From NCBI GenBank assembly GCA_964478075.1, contig CAYZGO010000002.1, positions 1-64,000 of the forward strand: DNA of 64,000 nucleotides. Direction: 5' to 3'. This DNA comes from DAOUEX01 sp034430235. GTDB taxonomy: Bacteria > Chloroflexota > Anaerolineae > UBA2200. The notes below the pieces were generated by a model. The model ran no database searches and had not been told where the DNA came from. It saw nothing but the letters and a program-made list of their open reading frames with translations. How positions within the stretch are numbered: the stretch's first letter is position 1; the number at the start of each line of letters is the position of its first letter. This document shows positions 1 through 8,674 of this stretch, in pieces. Position numbers and translations under genes: made by a program.

Positions 1-64
1 TTTGTCCCTCCCGCCAAATCAACGAATCTCCAACGGACTTTTTCAACACTCTCACACCATTCGC

Positions 65-93
65 TTGACAAGGCCATTCTCACGTGATATACT
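65..93 (+). promoter_or_regulatory. Sigma-70-type promoter of the marR gene
   Basis: TTGACA (65-70) and TATACT (88-93) are separated by 17 bases. The expected transcript start is near 100, about 34 bases before the TTG start of the MarR gene. Seen in sequence; activity is inferred. Confidence 0.75.
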
Positions 94-133
94 TAGCATC
101 ATAAAATAACACCCGTGCTAATCATCCGTCAGG

Positions 134-652
134 TTGGCCCAAAGGGGGACGCTTGTGGGAAACCAGGAACTGCTGAAGCAATTAACGAGCATCGAGCAAT
201 TGATGTTGCGCGTTGGCTGGCTGGAGCAGCGCCGCTTTGCACAAGACCTCAGCAATTTTGGGCTGACTGTGCCACAGTTCTTTGTGCTGCGCTCTATCTC
301 GCCGCCCGGACAGCAGTGCACCATGAGTGCGCTGGCTGATGACACTCTGCAGCGTTCGGCGACCATGACGGGCATCGTGGATCGCCTGGTGAAAATGGCG
401 CTTGTGACACGCCGCCGCGATGTCCGTGACCGACGCCAGGTGCTTGTGGAATTAACAGCGGCCGGTCGTGAAGTGCTGGGCAAGGTGCGCCGCAGCCGTG
501 AAAAGCGCCTGCGCGAGACGCTTGCGCGCCTCTCCACAAAGGATGCCAGGGAACTGCTGCGCCTGCTGAGAGTCTATCTGGAGGCCTTTCGTCTCCAGCA
601 CGAAGGTGCGGAGGAGACGCCTGTGTCAGAGGCTGGCCCCGCTGCGGAATGA
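134..652 (+). CDS. MarR-family transcriptional regulator
   Basis: A 172-residue winged-helix regulator. The N-terminal helix (about residues 10-45) matches the MarR dimerisation helix. The winged helix-turn-helix follows (about 55-125), with the recognition region around 'LQRSATMTGIVDRL' and the wing 'RRRDVRDRRQVLVELT', whose DxRxR-type pattern is typical of the family. The start is TTG, directly downstream of a strong promoter. Family members usually repress nearby efflux, stress or catabolic genes and respond to small ligands. The next gene (endonuclease III) lies 22 bases downstream and may be co-transcribed. The ligand and target are unknown. Confidence 0.9.
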   Translation: MAQRGTLVGNQELLKQLTSIEQLMLRVGWLEQRRFAQDLSNFGLTVPQFFVLRSISPPGQQCTMSALADDTLQRSATMTGIVDRLVKMALVTRRRDVRDRRQVLVELTAAGREVLGKVRRSREKRLRETLARLSTKDARELLRLLRVYLEAFRLQHEGAEETPVSEAGPAAE

Positions 653-674
653 ACACTGAAACGCACCAAACCCT

Positions 675-1397
675 ATGATGGCTACCGTTGATCTCGAGAG
701 CAAAGCGCTAGAGGTGCATCAATGCTTGGTGCAGGTCTTCGGTCAGCGGCCCCATAGACCACGTCGGGACCCGATTGCGGTCCTGGTCTCAACTATCATC
801 AGTCAGAATACAAATGATGCGCTGCGCGACAAAGCCTTCAACTTATTGCGGCGGCGCTTTCCCACCTGGGAGCAGGTGCGTGATGCTCCGGTAGAACAGG
901 TTATGGAGGCGATCCAGGTCGCAGGGCTGAGCCAGCAGAAGGCTCCCCGTACACAGCAAGCGCTGCACCGCATCTCGGAAGAGCAGGGCGAACTGAGCCT
1001 GGATTTCCTGCGGGAAATGGGGGTAGAAAAGGCGAAACAGTGGCTCACTTCGATCAAGGGCGTCGGGCCCAAGACGGCAGCCATTGTCCTGCTCTTCGCC
1101 CTGGATATGCCGGCCTTCCCTGTGGATACCCACATCCATCGGGTGACAAGGCGACTGGGCCTGATCCCAGCTAATGCCTCGCGCGAGAGGGCCCACGAGA
1201 TGCTCGAAGCTCTGCTGCCAGCGCAAACGTACTACACATTTCATCTCAACGTGATCCGCCATGGCCGTGAGGTATGCCGGGCGCGCCAGCCTCATTGTGA
1301 GCTCTGCGTGTTGCGCAGCCTTTGTGACTACTATCGCGACGTGGTGCGTGCGCAACAAGGTGACAACACTGACCACTCAACCGAACACGGTGCCTGA
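675..1397 (+). CDS. nth: Endonuclease III (DNA glycosylase/AP lyase)
   Basis: Base-excision repair enzyme that removes oxidised pyrimidines and cleaves the abasic site. It has 240 residues, somewhat longer than the usual 210-220. The helix-hairpin-helix 'IKGVGPKTAAIV' contains the catalytic Lys, and 'FPVDTHIHRV' contains the catalytic Asp. The C-terminal Cys-X6-Cys-X2-Cys-X5-Cys ('CRARQPHCELCVLRSLC') is the 4Fe-4S loop. All key residues are present. The last ~25 residues are hydrophilic and outside the family core. The gene follows marR closely. Confidence 0.95.
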   Translation: MMATVDLESKALEVHQCLVQVFGQRPHRPRRDPIAVLVSTIISQNTNDALRDKAFNLLRRRFPTWEQVRDAPVEQVMEAIQVAGLSQQKAPRTQQALHRISEEQGELSLDFLREMGVEKAKQWLTSIKGVGPKTAAIVLLFALDMPAFPVDTHIHRVTRRLGLIPANASRERAHEMLEALLPAQTYYTFHLNVIRHGREVCRARQPHCELCVLRSLCDYYRDVVRAQQGDNTDHSTEHGA

Positions 1398-1528
1398 GTG
1401 AGGGCTTTGGTCTCCTCTCCCTGATGCACCATCCGGTCACAATGCCCTGCACCTACTGCAGCGCCGTCTGCTGACTGCCTTGCCTCCATTCTGTCCCTCA
1501 GATGTCCTCAAATCACTGTAAAGTTTTC

Positions 1529-1557
1529 TTGACAAAAAGCAAAGAATAGTGTACAAT
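1529..1557 (+). promoter_or_regulatory. Promoter of the XRE/ABC export operon
   Basis: TTGACA (1529-1534), a 17-base spacer and TACAAT (1552-1557) lie about 85 bases before the XRE regulator. This is a near-consensus housekeeping promoter. Confidence 0.75.
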
Positions 1558-1642
1558 GTAGCCGTAGGTTGGGAGTAGTCTGTACACGGGGGCACGAAGG
1601 CATGTCGCCTCAGAATTGGCGAATAGGCGGGTGAACGAGGAC

Positions 1643-1876
1643 ATGGCGGCCCAACTGCGTAATCGCTTAAAGGAGCTACGAGCGCGGCACGGCCTGACGC
1701 AGGAACAACTGGCGCAGGCAGTTGGCGTGACGCGCCAGACGATTGTGTCCACCGAGAGGGGCAACTACTCCCCTTCGGTGCGGCTGGCGCTGCGCATTGC
1801 TCGCAGGCTACAGGTGCCGCTGGAGGAAGCGTTTTGGCTGGAGGACGAGCACAGACAGAGAGGGGCGCAACAATGA
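1643..1876 (+). CDS. XRE-family helix-turn-helix regulator
   Basis: A small Cro/CI-type DNA-binding protein of 77 residues. The helix-turn-helix includes 'GLTQEQLAQAVGVTRQTIV' followed by 'ERGNYSPSVRLALRIARRL', as in the YozG/YgzD-like regulators often paired with small membrane proteins. I chose the ATG at 1643 because a purine-rich 'gaacgagg' precedes it; an in-frame TTG at 1616 would add nine residues. Its TGA overlaps the next ATG (ATGA), so the two are translationally coupled. It probably autoregulates the operon of a membrane protein and ABC exporter. Confidence 0.9.
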   Translation: MAAQLRNRLKELRARHGLTQEQLAQAVGVTRQTIVSTERGNYSPSVRLALRIARRLQVPLEEAFWLEDEHRQRGAQQ

Positions 1877-2268
1877 AGAGGGACTTGCGCTGGTATTATG
1901 TCACTCGTGGTTTGATGATTCTGGCCTGGGCAGGTCTCATGGCCTTGCTGGAAACGCCCAGGGAGATCATCGTGCTGGGTGCCCTGTTGATGACCGTCTT
2001 CTACCTGTCGCTGCCCCACAGCGGCCGCTACGTGCTTCGCGCAGACAGGCCGTTCGCACCATTGCAGCGGGATGAACGCGAGCGGACGATCTCCTCCTGG
2101 GCTGCAGCTTATGCCTTTGCTTCGCTGATTGTCCTGCTGGCAGCGGCTGTACTGGTAACCAGTTTGCGAGGTCAGGATACATTGTCAACGGAATTGGTCA
2201 GCGCCATCATGGCTGTTGGCATGGCAGTGTGGTTCGTGGCCAGCCTCTGGCTGCGTCGAAAACTATAA
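1873..2268 (+). CDS. Four-helix membrane protein of the XRE operon
   Basis: A 131-residue hydrophobic protein with about four membrane segments: one near residues 8-25, one at 30-47, one at 78-98 and one at 107-127. A charged loop with 'DERERTISSWAA' lies between the second and third. This layout, and the overlap with an XRE regulator, resembles the DUF2178-like proteins found beside such regulators. No catalytic motif is visible. It is followed 18 bases later by the ABC ATPase and may form part of the same membrane system. The function is unknown. Confidence 0.8.
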   Translation: MKRDLRWYYVTRGLMILAWAGLMALLETPREIIVLGALLMTVFYLSLPHSGRYVLRADRPFAPLQRDERERTISSWAAAYAFASLIVLLAAAVLVTSLRGQDTLSTELVSAIMAVGMAVWFVASLWLRRKL

Positions 2269-2286
2269 GAGGGAGGGAAAAACACT

Positions 2287-3225
2287 GTGGCGTACGCTGT
2301 GGAGACGAAGGAGATAACGCGCTATTTCGGCAAACTGTGCGCCGTGCACAAGGTATCGCTGCAGGTGCCGAGTGGCACTATCTTCGGCTTCCTGGGCCCT
2401 AACGGTGCGGGCAAGACCACCACTTTGCGCCTGTTGCTGGGCCTGTTGGAGCTCAATGGGGGCTCTGCTACTGTGTTGGGCTATGACGTCGCTACGCAGG
2501 CAGACGCCATCCGTGAGCACACAGGCGTGTTGCCGCAGCACGACGGCCTGTATCAGCGACTGAGCGTCTACGACAACCTGGAGTTCTTTGGCCGTATCTA
2601 TCACCTGGACAAGGCCGCCCGCCAGGCGCGCATCCGAGAGTTGCTGGAGCATCTGGGCTTGTGGGAGCGGCGCAATGACAGCACCGCTGAACTATCCAGG
2701 GGTCTGAAGCAGAAGGTGGCCATTGCGCGCGCTTTGTTGCACCGGCCCAGGCTGGTCTTCCTGGACGAACCGTCCGCAGGGCTGGATCCTGTTGCCGCTG
2801 TCGCTCTGCGCAAGGACATCCAGAGCCTGGCGCGGAAAGGGGGGACGACAGTCTTCCTGACCACGCACAACCTGGCTGAAGCCGAAAAGGTATGCGATAC
2901 GGTGGGCGTCATCCGCAAGGGACGGCTGATCGCTGTGGGCACGCCAGCCGAATTGAGGGCGCGCACGGGCAAGCTGATGGCGGAAATCTACGGCAAGGGC
3001 TTCAGCGACAGCGCCATGGCTGCGCTACGCTCCCTGCCGCAGGTGAGCTCTGTGCTCCTGCAGAATGACCACCTGCAGGTGGGGCTCCAACCTGGTGCGG
3101 AGGCTGCGCCCCTGGTCAGTTTGCTGGTGGACGCAGGGGCCGAGGTCGAGGAAGTGCGCAAAGCCCAGAGCAGCCTGGAAGAGGCTTTTGTCACTCTGAT
3201 GCAAGAAGACGAAAAGGAAAGCTAG
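2287..3225 (+). CDS. ABC transporter ATP-binding protein (DrrA/CcmA type)
   Basis: Cytoplasmic ATPase of an ABC-2 exporter, 312 residues. Walker A 'GPNGAGKTT' lies near residue 38, Q-loop 'GVLPQHDGLY' follows, the signature is 'LSRGLKQK' (the LSxGxKQ form typical of DrrA/NodI ATPases), Walker B is 'LVFLDEPSAGLDP', and a switch His is in 'TTHNL'. A C-terminal ~80-residue extension is usual for the group. The start is GTG after 'gagggaggg'. The permease starts four bases downstream, so the pair forms one exporter. The substrate is unknown. Confidence 0.93.
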   Translation: MAYAVETKEITRYFGKLCAVHKVSLQVPSGTIFGFLGPNGAGKTTTLRLLLGLLELNGGSATVLGYDVATQADAIREHTGVLPQHDGLYQRLSVYDNLEFFGRIYHLDKAARQARIRELLEHLGLWERRNDSTAELSRGLKQKVAIARALLHRPRLVFLDEPSAGLDPVAAVALRKDIQSLARKGGTTVFLTTHNLAEAEKVCDTVGVIRKGRLIAVGTPAELRARTGKLMAEIYGKGFSDSAMAALRSLPQVSSVLLQNDHLQVGLQPGAEAAPLVSLLVDAGAEVEEVRKAQSSLEEAFVTLMQEDEKES

Positions 3226-3229
3226 AGGT

Positions 3230-3970
3230 GTGGCAGTGAACGACATCATGACCATTGTCTGGAAGGAACTGAAGGAATTCTGGCGGGCGCGTGGTAGCCG
3301 GCGCTCACGTCTTCTGTCCTATCTGCCCATTATACTCGTATTCGGCCTCTTTTTGCCACTGCAGGAGCCCGATGCCTGGATAGAGGGGCCTCTGGCTGGG
3401 GTCTTCTCGATGGCTCTGCCCTTCATCCTGGCAGGAGGCGCGGCGGCCGACAGCTTTGCCGGGGAGAGAGAGCGGCATACGTTGGAGACATTGCTCGCCA
3501 CCAGGCTCTCGGACCGGGGCATTTTCGTGGGCAAGGTGCTGGCCATTGTCATCCACAGTGTTGGCCTAGCCTGGCTCTGCGCGCTGCTCAGTCTGATTAC
3601 GCTGAACGTTACTCAGAGCCTAGGACGGCTCTTCGTGTATGGTGGTTCAACGCTGGCCATGATCGTGTTTGGAGCCGTCCTGCTGAGCCTGCTGACCACC
3701 GCTACAGGTGTGTTGGTTTCGCTCAGAGCGGCCAGTGTGCGTGCTGCCGCCCAGGTATTCAGTCTGGTCACACTGGTGCTTTTCGTCGGCGGCCCGCCTC
3801 TGCTTCGGGCACTGCCGGACTCAGCCAAGGCCTCGATTGAGCAGGCATTCAGCACGGGGAACGCTGCCATTATCGGCATCGCCGCTGCGCTAATTATGCT
3901 GGCCATTGACATCGTGTTGCTGGCCCTGGGCATCGCGCGCTTCCAGCGCACGCGCCTTACACTGGAATAG
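3230..3970 (+). CDS. ABC-2 type transporter permease
   Basis: A 246-residue membrane protein with six predicted helices. It starts with a cytoplasmic segment ('IVWKELKEFWRARGSR') characteristic of ABC-2 permeases, which carry a short helix before the first membrane span. The motif 'ERERHTLETLLATRLSD' is the conserved coupling segment seen in NatB-like permeases. It is immediately downstream of its ATPase. It probably exports a drug, lipid or Na+; which is not determinable here. Confidence 0.9.
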   Translation: MAVNDIMTIVWKELKEFWRARGSRRSRLLSYLPIILVFGLFLPLQEPDAWIEGPLAGVFSMALPFILAGGAAADSFAGERERHTLETLLATRLSDRGIFVGKVLAIVIHSVGLAWLCALLSLITLNVTQSLGRLFVYGGSTLAMIVFGAVLLSLLTTATGVLVSLRAASVRAAAQVFSLVTLVLFVGGPPLLRALPDSAKASIEQAFSTGNAAIIGIAAALIMLAIDIVLLALGIARFQRTRLTLE

Positions 3971-4098
3971 CCAGCATAGTTTGCTCAACGCTGAGCTGCT
4001 GGCTGCCACGCGCAGGCAGTTTGGTGGGCACGCGGTGCGGAAGGCGGGGGCTAGTGCTCCGTCAAGTTTGGAACAATGGGCGGATAGCTATGTTTGCT

Positions 4099-4167
4099 AA
4101 CCACGAAGACACCAAGACCCAAAGTTCATATTCCTACTTCCTTGGGTGTCTTTGTGCCTTAGTGGTT
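4099..4167. repeat. Imperfect inverted repeat, dispersed-repeat type
   Basis: The arms 'aaccacgaagacaccaag' (4099-4116) and 'cttgggtgtctttgtgcct' (4141-4159, running on to 'tagtggtt') are imperfect complements around a ~15-base loop. Repeats built from 'accaaGaCacaaag' words are common between genes in Chloroflexota-like genomes. It sits between the convergent permease and ChrB genes, so it may also serve as a transcript end. Confidence 0.6.
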
Positions 4168-4228
4168 AACTCTTTTCCCAGTCCTATCAATTCACCCTTG
4201 ACGAAGCACTGGATGTGGAGCTGCGCTG

Positions 4229-4660
4229 TCAGCCTGAGTCAGCGAGCCTTTTCTTCAGGCAGGCGTAGAGTGCGTCGTACATTGAGAATTCTAGCTCCAG
4301 GGCTTCATGATCGTCGTGACAGAGCAGGCGAAAGCCTGTAGCCAGAGCCTCCAACCCGGCCGACTCCGGTGTCTTGGCCATGTCCTTTCTTACGTCGGCG
4401 CCGTGCACAATGTCGGCCAGGGCCAGCAGCGCAGGGTCGGTGAGGCCATACTTGGCAACGATAGCCTCAAAGCTGCACTTGTCTCCGTGATGGCCCAACT
4501 TGACACCCCTCATGTCAAAAGGGATGCCCTCTGTGATTGTGGCCGGGTCGGTATCGCGAGGCACAAACTCAAAGACGGCGTTCTGGTCAACAAAACGCCG
4601 GACTAACCACGGACATGCCACCCGATCCACATGTACGTATTCGCGCGTTACCCATTTCAT
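4229..4660 (-). CDS. ChrB C-terminal-domain protein (chromate-resistance family)
   Basis: A 143-residue soluble protein matching the C-terminal domain of ChrB. It begins 'MKWVTREYVHVDRVACPWL' and contains 'FDMRGVKLGHHGDKCSFE', both typical of the stand-alone domain. A DNA-binding N-terminal half, as in full-length ChrB, is absent. Its ribosome site 'aggaggg' lies upstream of the ATG. It sits 42 bases downstream of an MFS transporter on the same strand, so the pair is probably co-transcribed. Whether it handles chromate or acts as a more general redox/metal sensor is inference. Confidence 0.88.
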   Translation of the reverse strand: MKWVTREYVHVDRVACPWLVRRFVDQNAVFEFVPRDTDPATITEGIPFDMRGVKLGHHGDKCSFEAIVAKYGLTDPALLALADIVHGADVRKDMAKTPESAGLEALATGFRLLCHDDHEALELEFSMYDALYACLKKRLADSG

Positions 4661-4702
4661 GTTACCGTTCCCTCCTGTTCTTTTCTACCCTGTAAAGAAG
4701 TA

Positions 4703-5899
4703 TCACCGCTGTCGAACTACGATCAAGAACACGATGGCGGTCACTATCAGGATAGCAGCTGCACTGCCAAAGGCTGGGGCATAGCCAAACGCACCCACCA
4801 GCAGGCCGCCCACCATGGGGCCTGCGGAGTGCCCCACATCCATAATGCTGGAGAGTATCCCTAGTGCCGCGCCATAGGCGTCCCGGTGGGCCAAGTCCGA
4901 TACAAATGCCGCGGTTGAGACGGTCACGGCTGCCATCCCCAATCCAAACAGGCCAGTGCTCAGTGTGAGCAGTGCATAGCTTTGCACCATAGAGAGCAGC
5001 GCCAGGGCTGCTGCTCCTGATATCAGGCCGCTCACGATGAGTGCCACCCGGCCCCAACGGTCCGCCAGACGGCCCATTACTGGCTTGCTCAACGCAGCTA
5101 CCAATACCAGTACCGTGAAAAGGGGGCCAATCTGCCAGGGCTCCAGGCCAGCGGTGACCAGGCGCAGCGGAAGGTACACCTCCAGGAAACCAAAGCCAAA
5201 ATACTGTGCAGCTTGAGCAACGCTGGTAGTCAGAATGCCACGCTGCCTGACTACGTAGCTCGCTTCTTCGCGTAGTTGCTGCCAGCCATGTCTCAGCACT
5301 GGAGTGGCAACGCGTATTGTGCTTTGTCTGGTCAAGGGTAGGCGTATGGCCAGCAGCAGGGTCAGCACACCAGCCAAACCACAGCCCAGGTAAACCCAGC
5401 GAAAATCCTGCCCCACGATCAGCAGTCCGCCGATGGTAGGGGCCACAAAGCGCCCTACCATGGTAGCTGACGAGTACCAGGCCATGGTTTCCCCGCGCTT
5501 GGTCTCGAAAGTGTCCGCCACAACAGCCAGCGCGACTGGGCCGAGGACAGCCGTGGCCAGACCATGGTAAATGCGCACGAGCACAAGCTGCCAGGGACTG
5601 TGAACAAGCAGATACAGGAACGGCGCGCTGGCAAAGACAACCGCGCTGGCCAGTAATACCCGTTTACGGCCGTACAGATCAGACAGTATACCCGCCGGCA
5701 GGCTGACTGCGATGCCAACTATGGTAGAAGCAGCAGCAATAAAGCCGACAGTGCCCTCTGGTACGCCCAGGCTGCGAATGAACAGGGGTAAGGCGGGATT
5801 CTTGGACATAGTGGTGCTAAAAATGGCCAGCCCGCCGAGCACGCACAGCAATATGAACGGAGAGCGTCGTTCGGGTAGTGCCATTCTTCTTCTTGCCAT
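4703..5899 (-). CDS. MFS efflux transporter
   Basis: A major facilitator of 398 residues with 12 predicted membrane helices. Motif A between helices 2 and 3 is visible ('GILSDLYGRKRVLL'), and a second copy occurs in the other half ('GRLADRWGRVALI'). The 'GxLxDxxGRK' form points to the drug:H+ antiporter group. It is encoded just upstream of the ChrB-like gene; in chromate operons ChrB usually accompanies ChrA, which this is not. The substrate is unknown. A palindrome upstream could be an operator (see 5994-6031). Confidence 0.9.
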   Translation of the reverse strand: MARRRMALPERRSPFILLCVLGGLAIFSTTMSKNPALPLFIRSLGVPEGTVGFIAAASTIVGIAVSLPAGILSDLYGRKRVLLASAVVFASAPFLYLLVHSPWQLVLVRIYHGLATAVLGPVALAVVADTFETKRGETMAWYSSATMVGRFVAPTIGGLLIVGQDFRWVYLGCGLAGVLTLLLAIRLPLTRQSTIRVATPVLRHGWQQLREEASYVVRQRGILTTSVAQAAQYFGFGFLEVYLPLRLVTAGLEPWQIGPLFTVLVLVAALSKPVMGRLADRWGRVALIVSGLISGAAALALLSMVQSYALLTLSTGLFGLGMAAVTVSTAAFVSDLAHRDAYGAALGILSSIMDVGHSAGPMVGGLLVGAFGYAPAFGSAAAILIVTAIVFLIVVRQR

Positions 5900-5993
5900 T
5901 CAGCCCTTCGGAGCGACAACGTCAGAGCATCGCACTCACCAATTGGCTCACCTTGTGTGGCTCAACCTTGAGTGCTTGCGCCAGGCGGGCTAC

Positions 5994-6031
5994 ATTATAC
6001 CTCAAATGCTCGTTTCTCACAGGACGAGCAT
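5994..6031 (-). promoter_or_regulatory. Possible promoter and operator palindrome of the MFS gene
   Basis: On the minus strand a TATAAT lies at 5999-5994. An inverted repeat, atgctcgt (6006-6013) and acgagcat (6024-6031), covers the spacer and -35 position. The arrangement would suit a repressor site; no regulator is encoded adjacent. The -35 match is weak. Confidence 0.35.
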
Positions 6032-6172
6032 AGGGGCTGAGCCTTGTCATTGAAATCCGGATTTGGTGGTTTACCGTCTTTCCAGTACTCTGTGTAACGC
6101 GCTACTCGCAACTACAGGCCGTGATATGTGTTTCTATGGATGTAGATCAGTGAAGTGGAGAAAGAGCACACG

Positions 6173-6781
6173 ATGGAAGTTCTGCGCTATGTGGTGGTGA
6201 CAGTTCTGGGCTACCTGGTGGGGTCGTTTCCTACGGGCTACCTGATTGCCCGGCTGTGGAAGGGTGTAGACCCCCGCCAGTATGGTAGTGGCCGTACGGG
6301 GGGCACCAACGTCCTGCGCGCGGCTGGCAAGGGTGCAGCATTGCTCACCGTTCTCAGTGATGTGCTCAAGGGCGTGGTAGCCATCCTGTTGGCACGCGTG
6401 CTGGTGGGTGCTGATGGCGTCGTGGTCGTGGCTGGACTGGCAGCGGTATTGGGACACAACCGTTCCATTTTCCTGGGCTTTCATGGCGGTGCGGGGTCAA
6501 TGACCAATGCGGGGGTTGTGCTGGTCTTGGCTCCACACGTTGTACCCGTCATGGCTGCTGCGGCGTTCGTTGCCGCGCTGCTCTCGCGAACTGCGTCCCT
6601 GTCCTCGATAGCCGCTGCTGTAGCGATGGTAGTGGCTCTTGTGATCTCGTTCTTCCTGTCGTTTACGCCCATAGCCCACGTGGTCTATGGCGTGCTGGCC
6701 TGCGTTTTGATTCTTTTCGAACTGCGACCGAACATCGAACGCCTGCTCTCGGGTTCAGAGCGTCGCGTGGAGCATTACTAG
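6173..6781 (+). CDS. PlsY-like glycerol-3-phosphate acyltransferase
   Basis: An integral membrane protein of 202 residues with the PlsY architecture. PlsY moves acyl groups from acyl-phosphate to glycerol 3-phosphate in phospholipid synthesis. Motif 1 '[12 protein letters not shown]' and motif 2 '[16 protein letters not shown]' (usually GSGNxGxTNxxR) are recognisable. Motif 3 reads '[18 protein letters not shown]', where the family has FxGGKG, so the conserved Lys is Ala. The ATG at 6173 is preceded by 'ggagaaagag'; a GTG at 6155 is possible. It converges with the downstream ATPase gene, overlapping it by four bases. It may be a divergent paralogue rather than the housekeeping enzyme. Confidence 0.85.
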   Translation: MEVLRYVVVTVLGYLVGSFPTGYLIARLWKGVDPRQYGSGRTGGTNVLRAAGKGAALLTVLSDVLKGVVAILLARVLVGADGVVVVAGLAAVLGHNRSIFLGFHGGAGSMTNAGVVLVLAPHVVPVMAAAAFVAALLSRTASLSSIAAAVAMVVALVISFFLSFTPIAHVVYGVLACVLILFELRPNIERLLSGSERRVEHY

Positions 6782-7512
6782 ATCAGAATCTGCTTCAGAA
6801 ACTGCTTGGTCCGCTCTTCCTTGGGAGCCGTGAACAGTTCCTCTGGTGTCGCCTCCTCGACGATGTGCCCCTCGCATAGGAGGAAGATGCGATTGGCGGC
6901 AGCCTTGACAAAGCCTATCTCGTGCGAAACCACAACCATGGTCATGCCCTCTTGGGCCAGGTCCAACATCACATCCAGCACTTCTTTGATCATCTCTGGG
7001 TCCAGTGCTGAGGTAGGCTCGTCGAAGAGCATGATTTTGGGCTGCATGGCCATCGCGCGCGCGATGGCCACACGTTGCTTTTGCCCGCCGGAGAGCTGCC
7101 CGGGGTAGACGTCAGCCTTTTCAGGAATGTGTACCTTGGCCAGAAGCTGGTGAGCGATGCGTTCAGCTTCTTCTTTTGATGTCTTACGGACAATGCGCTG
7201 TGCCAGTGTGACGTTCCCCAGGGCGGTCAGATGAGGAAAAAGATTGAATAATTGAAAGACTATACCCACTTCAGCCCTTACTTTGTCAATGTTCTTCGCT
7301 TCGGTCAGTGGGATGCCATCCACTACGATGCTTCCGCTGTCTACAGCTTCCAGGTGGTTGATACAACGGAGCAAAGTGGACTTGCCTGACCCACTGGGGC
7401 CGATGATGACCACGACTTCGCCACGTCTTACTTCCAGGCTAACATCGTCGAGGGCCACCACCTTGCCAAAGCGCTTGCTAACGTGCTCGATTTCGATAAT
7501 GTCATCTGACAA
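6778..7512 (-). CDS. Polar amino-acid ABC transporter ATPase
   Basis: GlnQ/HisP-type ATPase, 244 residues. Walker A '[11 protein letters not shown]', signature '[17 protein letters not shown]', Walker B '[13 protein letters not shown]' and switch 'VVVSHEIGF' are all intact. It overlaps the permease gene by 11 bases and is the last gene of the permease-ATPase pair. Together with the binding-protein gene upstream it completes an amino-acid importer. The ATG is not preceded by a strong ribosome site, consistent with coupling to the upstream gene. Confidence 0.95.
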   Translation of the reverse strand: MSDDIIEIEHVSKRFGKVVALDDVSLEVRRGEVVVIIGPSGSGKSTLLRCINHLEAVDSGSIVVDGIPLTEAKNIDKVRAEVGIVFQLFNLFPHLTALGNVTLAQRIVRKTSKEEAERIAHQLLAKVHIPEKADVYPGQLSGGQKQRVAIARAMAMQPKIMLFDEPTSALDPEMIKEVLDVMLDLAQEGMTMVVVSHEIGFVKAAANRIFLLCEGHIVEEATPEELFTAPKEERTKQFLKQILI

Positions 7513-8353
7513 AGCTTGTCTTCCTTTCTATGTAAGCCACGACACGGGCAAAGAATAGAGTCATTACCAGGTACAGGAGAGCCACCATCAGCCAGGTTTC
7601 GAGGGGCATGAAGGTACTGGCCATGAACTCGCGTCCTCTTCGCGTCATGTCGGCTACGGCCACCACGGAAACCAGTGAAGAGTCTTTCAACAATGCCACA
7701 AACTCGTTGCCTACCGGCGGCAGGATGACTCGCACTGCCTGGGGCAAGATAACGTAACGCATGGCCTGCAAGTAACCCATTCCTAATGAGCGCGCCGCCT
7801 CCATTTGCCCTTTGGGGACGGCCTCGATGCCAGCGCGAAATATCTCTGACATGTAAGCGCCATAGCAGACAGTCAGGCCCACCACAGCAGCCAGGAAAGG
7901 ATTCAGTTTGACGTTGATCAACCGGACTGAGAGGGCTGGCCAGATGCCGGCCAGTCGTACTCCCAGATCTCGCAATAGAATAGGCAAGGCATAGTAGATG
8001 AACAGGAGCTGTACCAGCAGTGGGATGCCGCGGATGATTTCCACGTAGATCGAAGCTACGCCGTTGATGATGGGATTCTTGGCGATGCGTCCCAGGCCTC
8101 CGATGAGGCCTACGACGAGGATGAACAAGAAAGATGCCAGGGTAATGCCCAAAGTGACGCGAATGCCATCTGTGAGGAAAACGACAATACGCCGGTAAGG
8201 ATCCGGCTCCTTGATGACCAGCAAAAAAGTTGTGAGGACGACGCCAGCGAAGAGCAGCCACCAGCGGTCGAAGCGCAGCAAGAGCGGTTTGGCTTTGGCC
8301 TCTTGGCCAGGTGTCATTATCTCGATCTCAGAACCCATGCGATCTAATGTCAT
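7502..8353 (-). CDS. Polar amino-acid ABC transporter permease (HisM/GlnP type)
   Basis: A 283-residue inner-membrane permease. A ~45-residue hydrophilic N-terminus precedes the first membrane helix. The conserved cytoplasmic coupling loop is '[22 protein letters not shown]', the EAA motif of the family. 'MTLDRMGSE' is chosen as the start because 'aggagaggag' precedes it. It forms a homodimer or partners with itself, since no second permease gene is present. It is separated from the binding-protein gene by a hairpin at 8614-8648, which should make the receptor more abundant than the permease. Confidence 0.93.
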   Translation of the reverse strand: MTLDRMGSEIEIMTPGQEAKAKPLLLRFDRWWLLFAGVVLTTFLLVIKEPDPYRRIVVFLTDGIRVTLGITLASFLFILVVGLIGGLGRIAKNPIINGVASIYVEIIRGIPLLVQLLFIYYALPILLRDLGVRLAGIWPALSVRLINVKLNPFLAAVVGLTVCYGAYMSEIFRAGIEAVPKGQMEAARSLGMGYLQAMRYVILPQAVRVILPPVGNEFVALLKDSSLVSVVAVADMTRRGREFMASTFMPLETWLMVALLYLVMTLFFARVVAYIERKTSFVR

Positions 8354-8674
8354 GAGCAGCGCTCCTCTCCTGCCAATGATGAAACTCGGTCAGGGCTCGT
8401 GCCATGTGCGCACAGATCTTTTGCGCGAGTGGGCAGCAGGCGTGAAAGCGGTAGCCCGACGGTGGATTGATGGGATTGAGGGCCTACCCGATACTGACTT
8501 TCCGGATAGGCGCAAAGCATCTCCCCTCGTCACTTGATGCATTCAGGCACAGTAGATAGCAGGGCCTGGATATAAGAGTGCGGTGGCTGGGATACGTCTT
8601 GCGGGTAGCGATGATGGGTGCTGCACCGCTCAGCGGCGCAGCACCCATTGCGAACTGAACCCGGCTGTTACAAA
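8354..8674 (-). other. Spacer between receptor and permease genes
   Basis: No gene is seen. It holds a strong hairpin at 8614-8648 and a weaker one around 8482-8511 (cctaccc/ggatagg). Both would be transcribed after the binding-protein gene and before the permease, so the spacer probably sets relative expression. Confidence 0.5.
8614..8648 (-). terminator. Intra-operon hairpin after the receptor gene
   Basis: An 11-base-pair stem: atgggtgctgc (8614-8624) pairs with gcagcacccat (8638-8648). There is no clear U-run, so it may be an attenuator or an mRNA-stabilising end rather than a full terminator. Confidence 0.6.
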
